64,000 nt of DNA from positions 1,550,001 through 1,614,000 of the forward strand of contig JAHGAU010000010.1 of NCBI GenBank assembly GCA_019925105.1, given 5' to 3'. This DNA is from Niebla homalea (lineage: Eukaryota > Ascomycota > Lecanoromycetes > Lecanorales > Ramalinaceae). Shown here piece after piece: positions 9,832-21,225 of the stretch. The translations under genes were made by a program, and so were the position numbers. The notes under the pieces are model-generated. The model worked only from the letters and a program-made list of their open reading frames with translations, made no database searches and was not told where the DNA came from. How positions within the stretch are numbered: the stretch's first letter is position 1; every line of letters starts with the position of its first letter.

Positions 9832-12176
9832 ATGTCGGAGGCACATACAAATGCAAATGAAGATGGCAGCTTATTCAAGAGTGGAGATAAGCTCCCTCTA
9901 CATGAGGATGTTATGCAACTTGCGCGACTGGGAGAAATAGGGCCGATACAGAAGTTATTCGATGACGGCAAATGCGATGCGAACTTCAAGGATGAGGAGG
10001 GCATAACGCCGCTTCACGTGAGGACCAGCTGAATGAGAACGCTGGCTGGAGAGCGGGCTAACGTTGGCAGTGGGCTGCGATTAACAATCATCATGCGCTT
10101 TGCAAATACCTGATCGAGCGTGGAGCAGACGTCAATGCCAAAGGTGGCGAGTCAGTTGCTACTCCTGCAATGTGGGCAGTCCAAAGGTGTCACATCTACG
10201 TTGTCCATCTACTGCTACAACATGGCGCCGATCCACTTCTCACGGACGTTCAGGGATACAACATGCTTCACCTGGCCACTTTCGATGGCAACGTCTTTCT
10301 GCTACTGATCCTCCTCCACCAGAACATCCCGGTTGATGAGCCCGATCCATCCGGCCACACTTGTCTTATGTGGGCAGCATATAAAGGGTTTGCCGCCTGT
10401 GTAGACTTGCTGCTACAATGGGGCGCCAGCGTCAACATGAAGGATGAAAAGGGTTTCACCGCCCTGCACTGGGCTTTGGTGAAAGGCAACGCTCATTGCA
10501 TCCAGAAACTCGTCGGGTTTGGTTCCGACAGATTCGCAGAGACGGAAGATGGCAAGACACCCGCCTTGGTAGCCTTGGAGATGAAATCGAGGGGACCCTG
10601 GCATCGAGCCTTGCGTGAGCATGGTTTCAATCCCGATGGCACGGTCAAACAGCTTCCCCTTCCACATACATCCTTTTTAAGGACTCGGACATTCCACAAC
10701 CGCTTCTTCTTTCTATGTCCATTCTTTCTCCTCATCATCATCTTCTCCATCTTGAGTAAGATGGTCATCTTTGTTTCGCTACCTCTTTCGATTTTCCTGG
10801 CGCTTTCTTTACAATGGGTCGCCCAGCAAGTGCTGCTATGGGCCCCTGCAGATATGAACCATATGCAGAGAACAGTAAGGCAAATGACAAGTCAGGTTTG
10901 GCAGCATTCACTAATCAGTCAAAAAGCCAATCTTGGCCGGTGTATTTGCAGCAACTCTGTTTTGGGTCGGGGTCAGTTGGATCAGGACCATATTAAACAG
11001 TGAGTCAATCTCCACAAGTCTTGTCAGATGAGTCCTGCTAAACCATTCCCAGCAACATTTTCTCAGCACATCATATTCAACCTCCTCTTCGCGATCTCCT
11101 TTGCCTTGTGCACATACTTCTACACAATGGCCGTGACTGAGGATCCCGGCTATGTCCCCAAGCTTAGTAGTCGCACTTCTCAGAAAGCCGTGATAGACGA
11201 CCTGATCAGTCTCTGGAAATTCGATGACCAGAACTTCTGCGTTCAATGCATGATCAGGATGCCAATTCGGAGCAAGCATTGTCGTAGATGCTCACGATGC
11301 GTCGCAAAACACGACCAGTAAGCCACATTGCCGGCTGCAATTGGCATCACTGATCTTTCTAGTCATTGTCCTTGGATTCACAATTGTGTTGGTGCAAACA
11401 ATCAGCGGCACTTCTTCCTGTATGTCGTAGCGATGGAGCTCGGCATTCTGTTCTTCCTTCGACTCGTCATCTATCGTGAGTACTCTATCCTTCTCCTTGT
11501 GGTCGAAGCTCAATGTTATGAAGACCTCGAATCCCTACCTCCGCCACAGGACAAAGTATGCAACCTTCTCCCAGAGAGCGTCTGCGATTACATGCTCAGA
11601 GATAATCTCACTGTTGTTCTCGCAACCTGGGCCGGGATCCAATTGACTTGGGTCACTATGCTACTCTTCACTCAGCTCTTCCTCATTGCTCGAGCCCAGA
11701 CGACCTGGGAGAGCATGAGGGCTAAGGCTCATCACATGTCCGCGCCAAGGGAAGTCATCACCTCTGCTGTCATGGCTGGCTCAACGAGTATGGAGGGTGC
11801 ACAGATCTCGGGCCCGGGCTCGGCTCCCGTTCCAGCGGGTCCTGCGGCTCCAAGTGCTCCCCGCAAACGAGAGGGATGCTTTGCACAATGGAAGAAACTG
11901 CTTGGGCTCGACACATTTGTAGCAACCGCGTCCGGTAGAGCAACCAAGAGGAGAAATCCGTATTCGCGGGGCGTTGTTACGAATTGTAGAGACTTTTGGT
12001 GTGATCCTGCACCTTACTTCCGAAAGCGTGAAAATGGAGCGGCCATGTTGGATGGCGATGTTGTAAATTACACGATGCTATATGAAGCACCACCAAGAAC
12101 CAAAGTAAGGAGAACGAGAGATGAGGATGGAAGTGGTGGGATTTATCATAGCGTAGGCACTGAGGAGTCTGTCTAG
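9832..12176 (+). CDS. AKR1: Palmitoyltransferase AKR1 (ankyrin repeats plus DHHC)
   Basis: Protein S-acyltransferase of Golgi/endosomal membranes. Six exons: 9832-10017, 10071-10874, 10927-10999, 11053-11317, 11363-11475 and 11524-12176. Introns are 53, 52, 53, 45 and 48 bp and the product is 697 aa. Residues ~20-240 form ankyrin repeats (for example [40 protein letters not shown]). Two transmembrane helices follow ([17 protein letters not shown] and [17 protein letters not shown]), then more helices. The Cys-rich DHHC domain contains [22 protein letters not shown], and the catalytic [10 protein letters not shown] is assembled exactly across the 45-bp intron. The last 48-bp intron keeps the frame open and is inferred from acceptor and family fit; retention would add 16 residues. 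Confidence 0.93.
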
Positions 12177-12521
12177 GTACATATATCCATATGGCCAAAC
12201 AGGTACATAGTTGATGTTATCTTACGCAATACTCATCCTGCTCCAATATTAGTGACTAGCTGTCTGGCACTCATACTCGATCTCTGGTGACGTCCTCACA
12301 AACTATTGCGCCACAATTACATTGACGAGCAATATAATCAAATGTGTTGAGCTAGCAACTGTCCAAATGACCAGTAGACCAGAGACAAGTTGTCACTCTC
12401 GACTAGTCTCAGTTGCAAGCTACCAAGATAATTCGACGTGGCTGTTCAGAAAGGTCGAATGTCTGATCACCACCTGATCTATTCCTTCACAGCGCAGAAT
12501 GCTTTCCACCCTTGAGCAGAT
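12177..12521. other. Spacer between AKR1 and TTI1
   Basis: Both genes are on the plus strand. The interval holds the AKR1 3' flank and the TTI1 promoter. No gene seen. Confidence 0.4.
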
Positions 12522-15500
12522 ATGGAGGATGAAAGGGTCAAAGCCTTTCGAGCACTCAAGCCACTATGCGTGGAAGCCAGTCAATTGGCGTTGAAGGTCA
12601 AGACCAGTCAAGTCTCCAGTCAGGAATACGTCAAATCACTACAAAGCTTACATGACAAGCTACGCTCGCTGTCCGGGCACAACAATGCACTGGATCCGAA
12701 ATTGGCCGAGTATGCCTTCTTCCCCATTTCTCACGTCTTTCGTGAAGCCAAGGTCTACCCTGTGCGCGTCATTGAGGTCGCCTTGGGCTGCCTCAACGTT
12801 CTTATCGTCAAAGGATGGCGAGATCAGATGGTCCCAGAGATGGTCAAACAGCTTATGATCCTGCTGCCATTCCTAGCTGGCGGCAGCCCCACTGAGCCTA
12901 ACGTCAAGAGGGTGAACGAGGAACTTGCAACTGCCGCGTTTGAGTGCCTGACAGGGTTGTTCCAAGTCTCCCGCAACATTGATGAAAGCCTCCGTGAGAC
13001 TGAAAGCGCGCCGGTCCTTGGGCATGCCGTCACAGTCATGCTAGATGGTGTCAAAGAAAGTCCATCCCTCAAAGTCCGTTTAGCTGCGATGTCCGCGTTG
13101 AACGGCTTGATAGGTAGGATATCGGATCATGAAGTTCTCAAAGGTGTTTTCCCTGGCGTTGTCTCTTCTATTACCAAAGTTCTTTCTGCCAAAAATCAGG
13201 TGGGATCGCCTTCAAAAGTGCTCGTCCTGGGGCTTGAAGCTCTACAGAACATTCTGGGTAAAGTACTGAGCGATGATAAAGTGGCCCCGAAGGAGGCAGA
13301 TCGGAAATTCCAACGTTCTACACTCTCCAAGTCCAATGGCGAAGGACCAAATCCATGGCTCGAAGCAACTGGGTCCCAGGTCAAGATGGCTCTGGCAAAT
13401 GTCATCCCCTTACGATACCATGAAAAGCCAGCGGTGAAGGAAACTTTATCAAAGATGTGCGTCCACATTCTCGTATCGTGTCGAGAGTCTCTGCACCAAT
13501 CCATACCTATGATTGTGGACACCGTCATCGTTCTATACGCAAACCCCAATATTACGAATTCAATTCAACACGAAATACTCTCAGCCTTCTCGGCCGACCC
13601 TGTGTTACTGGACATGATGAAAAGTTCCTTGCACGATTGGGTCATGTCTCTACCACGCATCGTGCAATCAAATGATGACACAAGAAAGCAGCAGACTATG
13701 GACACTATTTCGGCCGCATACTCAATATTACAAAGCAATGGGTCGACTCTGGATCTAGTGAATGAAGCACTGGCATCCAACTTGAAAGACAGTGTGTCGG
13801 CGTTGATCGAGCGCTCTGCAGGGAAGATGATACTCAGCGCCCCTGATACCGTCGAAGACATGTCTCTTGCAATGAGGTCATCAAGAGCAACAGAGAAATC
13901 GAAAAGTTTTCAACCGATCCTTTTCGGTGACCTAAGTGGAGAGGAGACGCTGTCCCATCTTGAGAATCTGACAAAGCGTCTTGTGGAGGTGCCAGAATCG
14001 ATGGAGTTACGGGCAAATGCAGCAAGGACTCTTCGGACGTCAACAGGCTACCAGCAATTGGCTGCCATGTGGTTATGTCTCCAAATGGCCGCTGTGTCTA
14101 CTTCAGAGTCTCAAGAAATGAGCAAATATTTTAACCTTTCAGCCCTTGAGAACTCTCAGACCCAGTTTCTCGATGACCTATACTCCTTCGCCACCTCAAT
14201 CCTCTCTCACTCGACCTTCGACTCAGACTCGCATACCTGGCAATTGCAAGCTCTGTCCCTTGAATGCCTCGCTCATCAGGCCCTCGTCCAACAGCGAGAC
14301 TTTCGTCCGGAACTGGTTGACTCACTCTATCCAATCCTCGAACGGCTAGGCTCAAGCAATGCCTCGCTCCAACAGCATGCAATGACATGCCTTGACATCG
14401 TCTCAAACGCATGTGGATATGCTAGTCCATCAGCATTGATAGTCCATAATGCCGATTACCTCGTCAATGCCATTTCCATGAAGCTCAACACCTTCGACAT
14501 CAGCCCGCAAGCACCACAGGTCCTTGTCATGATGGTACGGCTGTGTGGCTCCCCCTTGATCCCATACCTCGACGATCTAGTTGAGTCAGTATTCTCAATC
14601 TTGGCCTGCTACCACGGCTACCCAAAACTCGTCGAATCGCTGTTTTCTGTCCTGAAAACCATCGTGGAAGAGGCTCGGAACAGCACCACTCCGTTGATCG
14701 AAGGCGGCAAAGACACCACAACGCGTCCCAAGCCATATCGACCAGCAACCATGGACGACGTGGCCGATCTCTTCCGCAAGAATCGCGAACGCCGCGACCG
14801 ACCAATCACTCCGCCTCCTCCAATCTCCCCACCCTCATCACCTCCACATCGACCATTCGCCGAAGCCGCAGCATCCACCTCTAACACGACACGAGCAACC
14901 GCATCCACCAATGAAGAAGACACCGCTGACGACGACCAAGACCTCTCAACCCTCCCTCCCGCCGAACCCCCGGCCCCGCGCCCCTCAAAAACTCACACCA
15001 TAATCACATCCATCACATCCCTCACCCCCGCTCACCTGACTTCCCCTTCCCCAGGCCTCCGCACATCCCTCCTCTCCCTGCTCACCGCGTCCCTCCCGCT
15101 CCTATCCCGCGATACCGACAGCTTCCTCCCCATAGCCGCTACATTGTACCCATACATCTCCACCCGCCTCTTCTCCTCCACCACCACCACCTCCTCCTCC
15201 TCCACCGCCCCTCTACCATTCGAGATTCAAGCAGCAGCGCAGGCCATGGCCACACTCCTCCACTGCGCCGGCGACTTCATGAAGAGCAGGACGGACGCCG
15301 AATGGCCCCGATTCATGAAACTGTTCAAGCGAGTAGAAGGGCAGATGAGGGAGGAGGTCCGGGCGTCTAGGGGAAGGGTGGGAGGGAGCTGGTGGAGGGC
15401 CTGGGATACGGTGGTGGGGTGCATTGTGGCTGTGGTGAGGGATGTGGGCGTAGGGGACGAGGGGGAAGACGGGGTGTTTGAGATTCTGGGGGTTTATGTT

Positions 15501-15779
15501 GGCGGGCCAGAGCCTGAGGAGGAGGAGGAGACCACAGGGGTGAGGAAAGGTGGAGGTGCCATGAGGAGTAAAGGGAGGGACCTCGTGGTGAAGGGCAGAG
15601 GGCTGGTTGGGGAAGTGATGAGCAGGGAAAGGAGAGAGGAGGTAGAGGAGTGTCTGGAAGATTTGAACCCGGACTTTCTCTGGCTCGTTCAGGAGAGAGG
15701 GAGGGTGCAGAGGGGTGGCGAGAGGCTGAAGAAGCCTGAGGGCGTCGCTGGCTTGGAATTTAGGGATATAGATTATTGA
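12522..15779 (+). CDS. TTI1: TTI1, Tel2-interacting protein 1 (TTT complex, HEAT repeats)
   Basis: Component of the Tel2-Tti1-Tti2 co-chaperone complex that matures PIKK kinases (TOR, ATM/Tel1, ATR/Mec1). Single exon, 1085 aa, almost wholly alpha-helical with HEAT-type repeats. The N-terminal block (KAFRALKPLCVEASQLAL, then DPKLAEYAFFPISHVFRE) and the following repeats fit the TTI1 family. The region ~750-830 is an acidic/Pro-rich disordered insert (RPITPPPPISPPSSPPHRP), and about 890-905 is a Thr/Ser run. HEAT-like helices resume to a C-terminus containing DLNPDFLWLVQERG. The second half has many codons ending in C, and local runs of CTC/TCC and GGG/GAG are low complexity. No frame break is seen. 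Confidence 0.88.
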   Translation: MEDERVKAFRALKPLCVEASQLALKVKTSQVSSQEYVKSLQSLHDKLRSLSGHNNALDPKLAEYAFFPISHVFREAKVYPVRVIEVALGCLNVLIVKGWRDQMVPEMVKQLMILLPFLAGGSPTEPNVKRVNEELATAAFECLTGLFQVSRNIDESLRETESAPVLGHAVTVMLDGVKESPSLKVRLAAMSALNGLIGRISDHEVLKGVFPGVVSSITKVLSAKNQVGSPSKVLVLGLEALQNILGKVLSDDKVAPKEADRKFQRSTLSKSNGEGPNPWLEATGSQVKMALANVIPLRYHEKPAVKETLSKMCVHILVSCRESLHQSIPMIVDTVIVLYANPNITNSIQHEILSAFSADPVLLDMMKSSLHDWVMSLPRIVQSNDDTRKQQTMDTISAAYSILQSNGSTLDLVNEALASNLKDSVSALIERSAGKMILSAPDTVEDMSLAMRSSRATEKSKSFQPILFGDLSGEETLSHLENLTKRLVEVPESMELRANAARTLRTSTGYQQLAAMWLCLQMAAVSTSESQEMSKYFNLSALENSQTQFLDDLYSFATSILSHSTFDSDSHTWQLQALSLECLAHQALVQQRDFRPELVDSLYPILERLGSSNASLQQHAMTCLDIVSNACGYASPSALIVHNADYLVNAISMKLNTFDISPQAPQVLVMMVRLCGSPLIPYLDDLVESVFSILACYHGYPKLVESLFSVLKTIVEEARNSTTPLIEGGKDTTTRPKPYRPATMDDVADLFRKNRERRDRPITPPPPISPPSSPPHRPFAEAAASTSNTTRATASTNEEDTADDDQDLSTLPPAEPPAPRPSKTHTIITSITSLTPAHLTSPSPGLRTSLLSLLTASLPLLSRDTDSFLPIAATLYPYISTRLFSSTTTTSSSSTAPLPFEIQAAAQAMATLLHCAGDFMKSRTDAEWPRFMKLFKRVEGQMREEVRASRGRVGGSWWRAWDTVVGCIVAVVRDVGVGDEGEDGVFEILGVYVGGPEPEEEEETTGVRKGGGAMRSKGRDLVVKGRGLVGEVMSRERREEVEECLEDLNPDFLWLVQERGRVQRGGERLKKPEGVAGLEFRDIDY

Positions 15780-16241
15780 GATACAAAGTACAAACAAAAC
15801 CACTTGGAAACCAGTTCTGGACCAGTTTTCTCACCCACGATTCGACGCTGGAAGGAAGTGATTTATGAAAAAGGACTAGTCTCCAGATCACGGTCACATC
15901 GATTGACTGAGCGAACAAGCAACATCGGCCAGCCATAGACCATTCTACAAAGCGATGCACGGATGAGGAACCACCTATTCACAAATCAATAGGATTTGAG
16001 ACTTGACTCATTGGGATTGATTCTTGTATTGCATTCTACCTATCCCACTAGAAGGACTGAGCAGCGTTAGGGCTCAAAGGAAAGCTGGGGAAGAGATATG
16101 GGAGTATTAGTGCCGCGGAGTGGAATTGATGTCAACCTTGACAGATGAACAGTGGGCCATGTGTTGAAGCCGGGATCGAAAAGAGCAGGCATACGAACTG
16201 ACGTTGAGTGTGTGTTGTCCCAGCCATGAAGATGAGTGATT
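15780..16241. other. Convergent spacer between TTI1 and eIF5
   Basis: 3' flanks of both genes. No additional gene is supported. Confidence 0.4.
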
Positions 16242-17681
16242 TTATTCCTCCTCGGACTCATCGCTCTCCGCGTTGTCAAGCCACTCCAGGAATGGCTCAG
16301 CAGCCTTGCGGACTTTGCGGCTGGTGGCAATGTCGACATACTTTCTGGAAGCCTTGGACCCCCAGGCCTTCAACGCGTCCTCGGGAACAAGATCTTCTTG
16401 ATAGTAGGCGAGCAGAATCTTGGGAATTGCTGGTACGAGCTTGGGATGTTCTTTGCCAACGAAACGCTCGGTGCCTCCCAGGAACGCTTTCTGGTGACGT
16501 TCAGATATGAGCATCTGCCAGGGAAAAAATTAGCTTCAACCCTGATGGTCTTCGAGCGAGTGAATGACTGACCTTTTTGAGCATGCTGCTACGCGTGGGA
16601 ATCTGCTCCACGATGCTATCATCAAAAATGGTCTGGGCGAGAACGGCCAGAGTCCTGTGCTTGGACTCGATCCCCAGCTCCTTCGCTTTGAGGTAGATTT
16701 CAACATCAGCAACCTCTTTGACACCGCCAGTCTTTGCTTCTGCGCTGCTGATGACCCAACTACCAAGCTGGTCATATGCGCTGTTGCCACCGGCATTGTC
16801 TTCGCCATCTTCGTCGCCTTCGTCAAAGGTCAGAGATTGCTTGAAGTCGTCAGGAAGTTCCTGGGCGCGCGCCTTCACTGCTGCCTCAGAGGTGTCTACA
16901 GTCCACTGGACGCTGTCCTCATCAGCAACGGCACCATTCAGATCTTTGGCTTCGGCGTTGATGCGGCGAGTCAGCTCATCGTCACTGCCAGCTTCGAGAG
17001 CACCGTCTTCCTCTGCGTCAGCATTGTCAGAATTGCTCCCATCCGGCGAAGCATGTCCGTTTCCATTAGTGTCTGCATCTCCATTCTCTTTGGCCTTGGC
17101 GCGGCGTGCTTTCTTTTCGGACTTGTCCTTCTTGCTCTTCTTTGGCTGCGTTTTGATTATGAAACCGCTCAGCTTGAGACGCAGATCGACGTCGGAGCGT
17201 TGACCGCAGGCTTTGCAATCCTCGAGGATTCGCCCGTCCTTGATGACGATGTCGGTCTCGGGATTCTTGCACTTCTTGCAGAGCACAAACTTGGAGATGA
17301 ATCCATCCAGATGGTCTTGGAGCTTGGAGGCTTCGTGAGCTCCGTTGATGATCCAGCGATCGTCTGCTGGATTGGTGTTCGTCTGGGCGCCAAGTTCGAA
17401 ACCGAAGTACTTGATGAGATCTGGTGAGAAGTAGTCAGTATTGAGCAATCCATGTCGGGAGGAGTGCTGGACTGACAAGATGGCGGGCGGCTCAACGACT
17501 GAGCGACGCTACTCAGATTTGCCACCACGGTCTTGATTCCATTCCCCTTGCCTTCAATCTTGGACTGAAGACGTTCCATTTTGTAGCGGTAGAAGGGATC
17601 AGCGACATCCTATTGACATTAGCTTGGGACAATGAATTTGGAGATTGGTTGCCTCACCCGACGAATATTGATGGTAGCCAT
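16242..17681 (-). CDS. TIF5: Translation initiation factor eIF5
   Basis: GTPase-activating protein for eIF2 in start-codon recognition. Four exons: 17658-17681, 17477-17609, 16573-17420 and 16242-16514. Introns are 48, 56 and 58 bp and the product is 425 aa. The first exon codes only MATINIRR, continuing [11 protein letters not shown] in exon 2. The Arg (probably Arg15-equivalent, in this N-terminal segment) is the family's GAP residue. The core has [11 protein letters not shown] across intron 2 and a zinc finger with CKKC and CKAC (about residues 100-125). A Lys-rich linker ([14 protein letters not shown]) and an acidic low-complexity region follow. The C-terminal W2/HEAT domain begins before intron 3 and ends in the acidic aromatic tail [18 protein letters not shown]. 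It is divergent from THI6. Confidence 0.95.
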
Positions 17682-18554
17682 GGTTGCGGTGTTGGTATTG
17701 AAATCGGGAAGCTTAGTGGAAATGTAGATTGCAGAATGGACCAAAAGGAGATGTGTTCAAGCAGAAGAATGTGGAAAAAGACATGCAGATGCTAGAACCG
17801 ATCATGTAGTATGGAGAGCACTAGTTGTCTTGCGATTTACTGCTTGATGCCTTGTAAAAGGTCATCTATCCGTTTGATCTGGCGTGATTCCTACAAACAC
17901 CTCGGTGTTTACGAAATGAAGACAGCTTGAACGGCTGGTGATGGTCGAAGGCTGTGAGGGACGAATACATAGACAGTCGAGTATTGCCTGGGTAGACTGA
18001 GGGGAGAATGAGAGTAATCCTTGAGGAATAGTCTCTGGGGCCAGTTGCTGGAAGATGTAAATATCTTTGCAGCAGTCGATCACTTGTGATATCACTAGCG
18101 ACTTGGATCGCCTTTGACGCGTCAAAGACGTGAGGTACGGGATATGGTGAGTTCAAAGAGTGTTAAAAAAAGGAAGCAAAAGGGAAAAAAAGAGAAAAAA
18201 AAGAACGAAGAGTCGAGGGAAGGGTTCACGCGGCAACTTCCGCTGCGCCTAAAACTCTATTGGTCTCGCGTGCGGTCATCACACGTGCGAAATATCCCGT
18301 GGAATGAATGATTTGTCCTGGTCCTGGTCCTTGCATGAGTTGTACATGAGTCTGGGTGAATCCTGACTTGCTTTATTCTGATATGATAGTATCGCGAAAG
18401 ACCGCGAGATTGCCAAAATATTCATGTGATTCCTGCTGAACAAGTCGAATCTTTGCTGTCCAAAGTCATGTCCAACCAAATCCAAAAGTCTTGAATGGGA
18501 AGACTTAGCATGAGCGTAAACCTGGAATAAATTCAAATTTTTGTTTAAAAGACA
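17682..18554. other. Divergent promoter region of eIF5 and THI6
   Basis: About 870 bp. Contains a nearly pure purine tract (about 18166-18210, A/G runs), an inverted CCAAT element (ATTGG at 18259-18263) and a CACGTG palindrome (18282-18287). No coding sequence is supported. Confidence 0.45.
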
Positions 18555-20102
18555 ATGAAGGTGGACTACTTTCTCTATCTGGTGACGGATTCAAGCCCGG
18601 AGATTCTAGGAGATAGAGACATTGTCCAAGTCGTCAACTCAGCCCTTCAGGGCGGTGTGACAATTGTTCAGTATCGTGACAAGAAGAGCGAAACTGCACA
18701 TCTCATTCGGACAGCCACGAGACTGCATGAGATCACATCGAGCTACAACATCCCCTTGCTTATCAATGACCGCGTCGATGTGGCCCTCGCCGTCGGTGCC
18801 GAAGGCGTTCACATTGGCCAGGACGACATGGATCTCTCTACCGCCCGGAAACTCCTAGGACCAGAAGCCATCATTGGCGTCACAGCATCCACCATCCAGG
18901 AGGCAGTGACTGCGGCCGAGAACGGAGCATCCTACCTTGGGATTGGAACGGTCTATGCCACTCCGACCAAAAAGGATACCAAATCCATCATTGGTCCTGG
19001 TGGAGTGAAACAAATACTGTATGATCTCTCCTTCATCAGGTCTGACATCCCTACGGTTGCCATTGGTGGCCTCAACGCCACGAATCTGCCTGCTGTAATG
19101 TATGAGTGTGCATCAAGCACCAAGCGTCTTTCAGGTGCCGCTGTTGTTTCTGCTGTTATGGGCGCCACTAACCCACTTGAAGCAGCCAAGGGGCTTTCTA
19201 GCGCCCTGAGTATTGCAGAATCTGCGTCTCCCTCTCCGGGGTCTTCCAAGACGAAAGAACTTCTTTCCATGGTGCCCGCTGTCATACAACGAGTCGGCCA
19301 CCATTCTCCTCTTTGTCATAACATGACCAATCTGGTTGTCCAAAACTTTGCCGCCAATGTTGCAATCTGTATTGGAGCTTCACCCATTATGGCAAACTAT
19401 GGAGAAGAAGCCAAAGATCTTGCCAATCTCGGTGGTGCCCTCGTGGTCAACATGGGTACTGTGACTCCTGATGGATTGACGCATTATTCCCAAGCAATCC
19501 GTGCATACAACGCCATTGGAGGGCCTGTACTTTTCGACCCTGTCGGTGGCGGAGCCACGACTACTCGACGGGACGCTGTAGAATTCCTGATGAACCAAGG
19601 TCGCTTCGATGTCATAAAGGGCAACGAGAATGAGATTCTGACAGTCCTCGGGAAAGGCTCGCTGCAGCAGAAAGGAGTAGATAGTGGCAGTAGTACATCC
19701 TCCTCGGAAGAAAAGGCCGATGTTGTAAGGAGACTGGCAAAGCAAAAGAACAACGTCATCCTCATGACAGGTAAGACCGACTTCATAAGTGACGGACAAA
19801 GAACATATGCAATCAACAATGGACACAAGTATCTAGGCAGCATCACGGGCAGCGGATGCACTTTAGGGACTACCATTGCTGCCTGTCTTGCGGTCGAGAG
19901 GGAACACAAATTATGGGCAGCAATAGCAGGTATCCTGATGTTTGAGATTGCCGCTGAAATGGCTGGAGCCAGGGAAGATGTCAAAGGTCCAGGAACATTT
20001 GTTCCCGCCTTCTTAGACAGCCTGTACACGATTGCCGAGTCGGCCAAAAGGGACGAATGGGCCTGGCTGGAGAAGATTCGTATCCTCGAAATGCCGCACT
20101 GA
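18555..20102 (+). CDS. THI6: Bifunctional thiamine phosphate synthase / hydroxyethylthiazole kinase
   Basis: Makes thiamine phosphate by joining HMP-pyrophosphate and thiazole phosphate, and phosphorylates hydroxyethylthiazole. Single exon, 515 aa. The N-terminal TIM-barrel ThiE-like domain covers residues 1-~225, with VQYRDKK, NDRVDVALAVGAEGVHIGQDD, GIGTVYATPTKKD and VAIGGLN. The C-terminal ThiM-like ribokinase-fold domain covers ~235-515, with SPIMANYGEEAKDL, KGNENEIL and the catalytic anion-hole GSGCTLGTTIAA. Fusion of the two domains in this order is the fungal arrangement. I saw no obvious thiamine-pyrophosphate riboswitch in the leader, but a covariance search would be needed to exclude one. 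Confidence 0.96.
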   Translation: MKVDYFLYLVTDSSPEILGDRDIVQVVNSALQGGVTIVQYRDKKSETAHLIRTATRLHEITSSYNIPLLINDRVDVALAVGAEGVHIGQDDMDLSTARKLLGPEAIIGVTASTIQEAVTAAENGASYLGIGTVYATPTKKDTKSIIGPGGVKQILYDLSFIRSDIPTVAIGGLNATNLPAVMYECASSTKRLSGAAVVSAVMGATNPLEAAKGLSSALSIAESASPSPGSSKTKELLSMVPAVIQRVGHHSPLCHNMTNLVVQNFAANVAICIGASPIMANYGEEAKDLANLGGALVVNMGTVTPDGLTHYSQAIRAYNAIGGPVLFDPVGGGATTTRRDAVEFLMNQGRFDVIKGNENEILTVLGKGSLQQKGVDSGSSTSSSEEKADVVRRLAKQKNNVILMTGKTDFISDGQRTYAINNGHKYLGSITGSGCTLGTTIAACLAVEREHKLWAAIAGILMFEIAAEMAGAREDVKGPGTFVPAFLDSLYTIAESAKRDEWAWLEKIRILEMPH

Positions 20103-20200
20103 ACATATGATAGCATAACCGCACATACAAATGAGTACTTTTCAACAGAGTATGAAAACCATGGGTACATGCGTATCATCGCCATCAATGACCTACCTAC

Positions 20201-21081
20201 CTACCTTTGCTTCTCCATCATCGTGATTTGAAAGTCAATATCATTTTCCCTCTTCGACTCACCGGCCCCTTGCTCTCCAGCCCACTCATCCAACTCTTTA
20301 CTACTTCTCCTCTCCCACTCGCCCCCCTGAGCATTCTCATTCTTGAGGACTCCAGGTGGGAAGAAAGTATCACATTCAAACTCCTTCCCCAATCTCGTCC
20401 ACAACACCTTGTCACACTCCCCCATCCCCAGAGCGATCCTGTAGATCTCCGCCCCTCCAATCACAAAGATCCTACCCAGCCTCACCCCCCGATTTCGAGC
20501 TTCACCACGTCCTTCCCCCCCACCTTCATTCTCCGGCCCATCCTCTCCCTCACTCCATCTACCACCCCCATACCTCCCCTCCAATTCCCTCAACCCCGCC
20601 TCCACGCTCCCAACCACAAACGCCACCTCTTCTCCGCCCTTCTTACCACCCTCATCATCCAACCCCAACGCCCACCCTCCCCCCGCCTCGTCACCACAAC
20701 ATTGATCCGGCCCGGGAGCGGCCGGAATCTGGTCGGTATGCTGTCCCACGTCTTGCGTCCCATGATGACTGCATTCCTCACCTCCTCCGCCCCGCTCTGC
20801 TTTCTCGGCGACGGCGCTGCATTGTCCGCTGCGTCTGCGTGGTGTGGCTGTGCGGAGGCACCAGAGGAGGAGGGGAGATGTGGAGGTGGCGGGCGTTTGG
20901 TGACGCGGGCGAAGAAGGCGAGGTCGGATTTCAGGGGCGGCCAGGGGAGGGAGCCGCGGAGGCCGATGCCGAGGGAGGGGGTGGTGGCTACGATGAGGGT
21001 GAGGCGGGGTAGGGAGGAGGGGGGCATGGGATGGGGGCTGGAAGAGGTTGTGGTGGTGGTGGTGGGAGATTGACCAATCAT
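20201..21081 (-). CDS. DFR1: Dihydrofolate reductase, apparent +1/-2 frame break
   Basis: NADPH-dependent reduction of dihydrofolate. The N-terminal part reads from 21081: a Thr/Pro-rich leader, LTLIVATTPSLGIGLRGSLP, LKSDLAFFARVT, a low-complexity insert (PPPPHLPSSSG), NAVIMGRKTWDSIP, then RPLPGRINVVVTR. The C-terminal part is in another frame: VAFVVGSVEAGLRELEG, RIFVIGGAEIYRIALGMG, EFECDTFFPPG, ending DIDFQITMMEKQR at 20201. The frames switch between about 20697 and 20618. One missing base in the G6 run (C6 on the plus strand, 20679-20684) would explain it. A 68-nt GT-AG intron could also restore the frame, but it would remove the conserved Thr-Arg after NVVV and has no branch site or pyrimidine tract. 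Assembly error, intron or real mutation are all possible. Convergent with THI6. Confidence 0.8.
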
Positions 21082-21225
21082 TTCGTCCTCAGGAGGTTGG
21101 GGAGGGGAATGGCAGGAAGGCGGAAGATGAATGATATCAAAAGGTCAAAATCTTTGCTAGGGTTACAAGATTCTTGAGCGCATTTCACTCCCCCCACAGA
21201 ATCGTCTCGATATTTCCAAGCACTT

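Noticed and set aside
20620..20695. 68-nt intron in DHFR as the preferred explanation of the frame change
   Set aside because: It would delete the Thr-Arg after NVVV, starts with a weak donor (GTGACG), and has no branch site or pyrimidine tract. Kept only as an alternative.
20207..21073. Plus-strand open frames antisense to DHFR
   Set aside because: Pro/Ser/Arg-rich shadow of a low-complexity coding region, with no conserved motif; DHFR blocks are on the minus strand.
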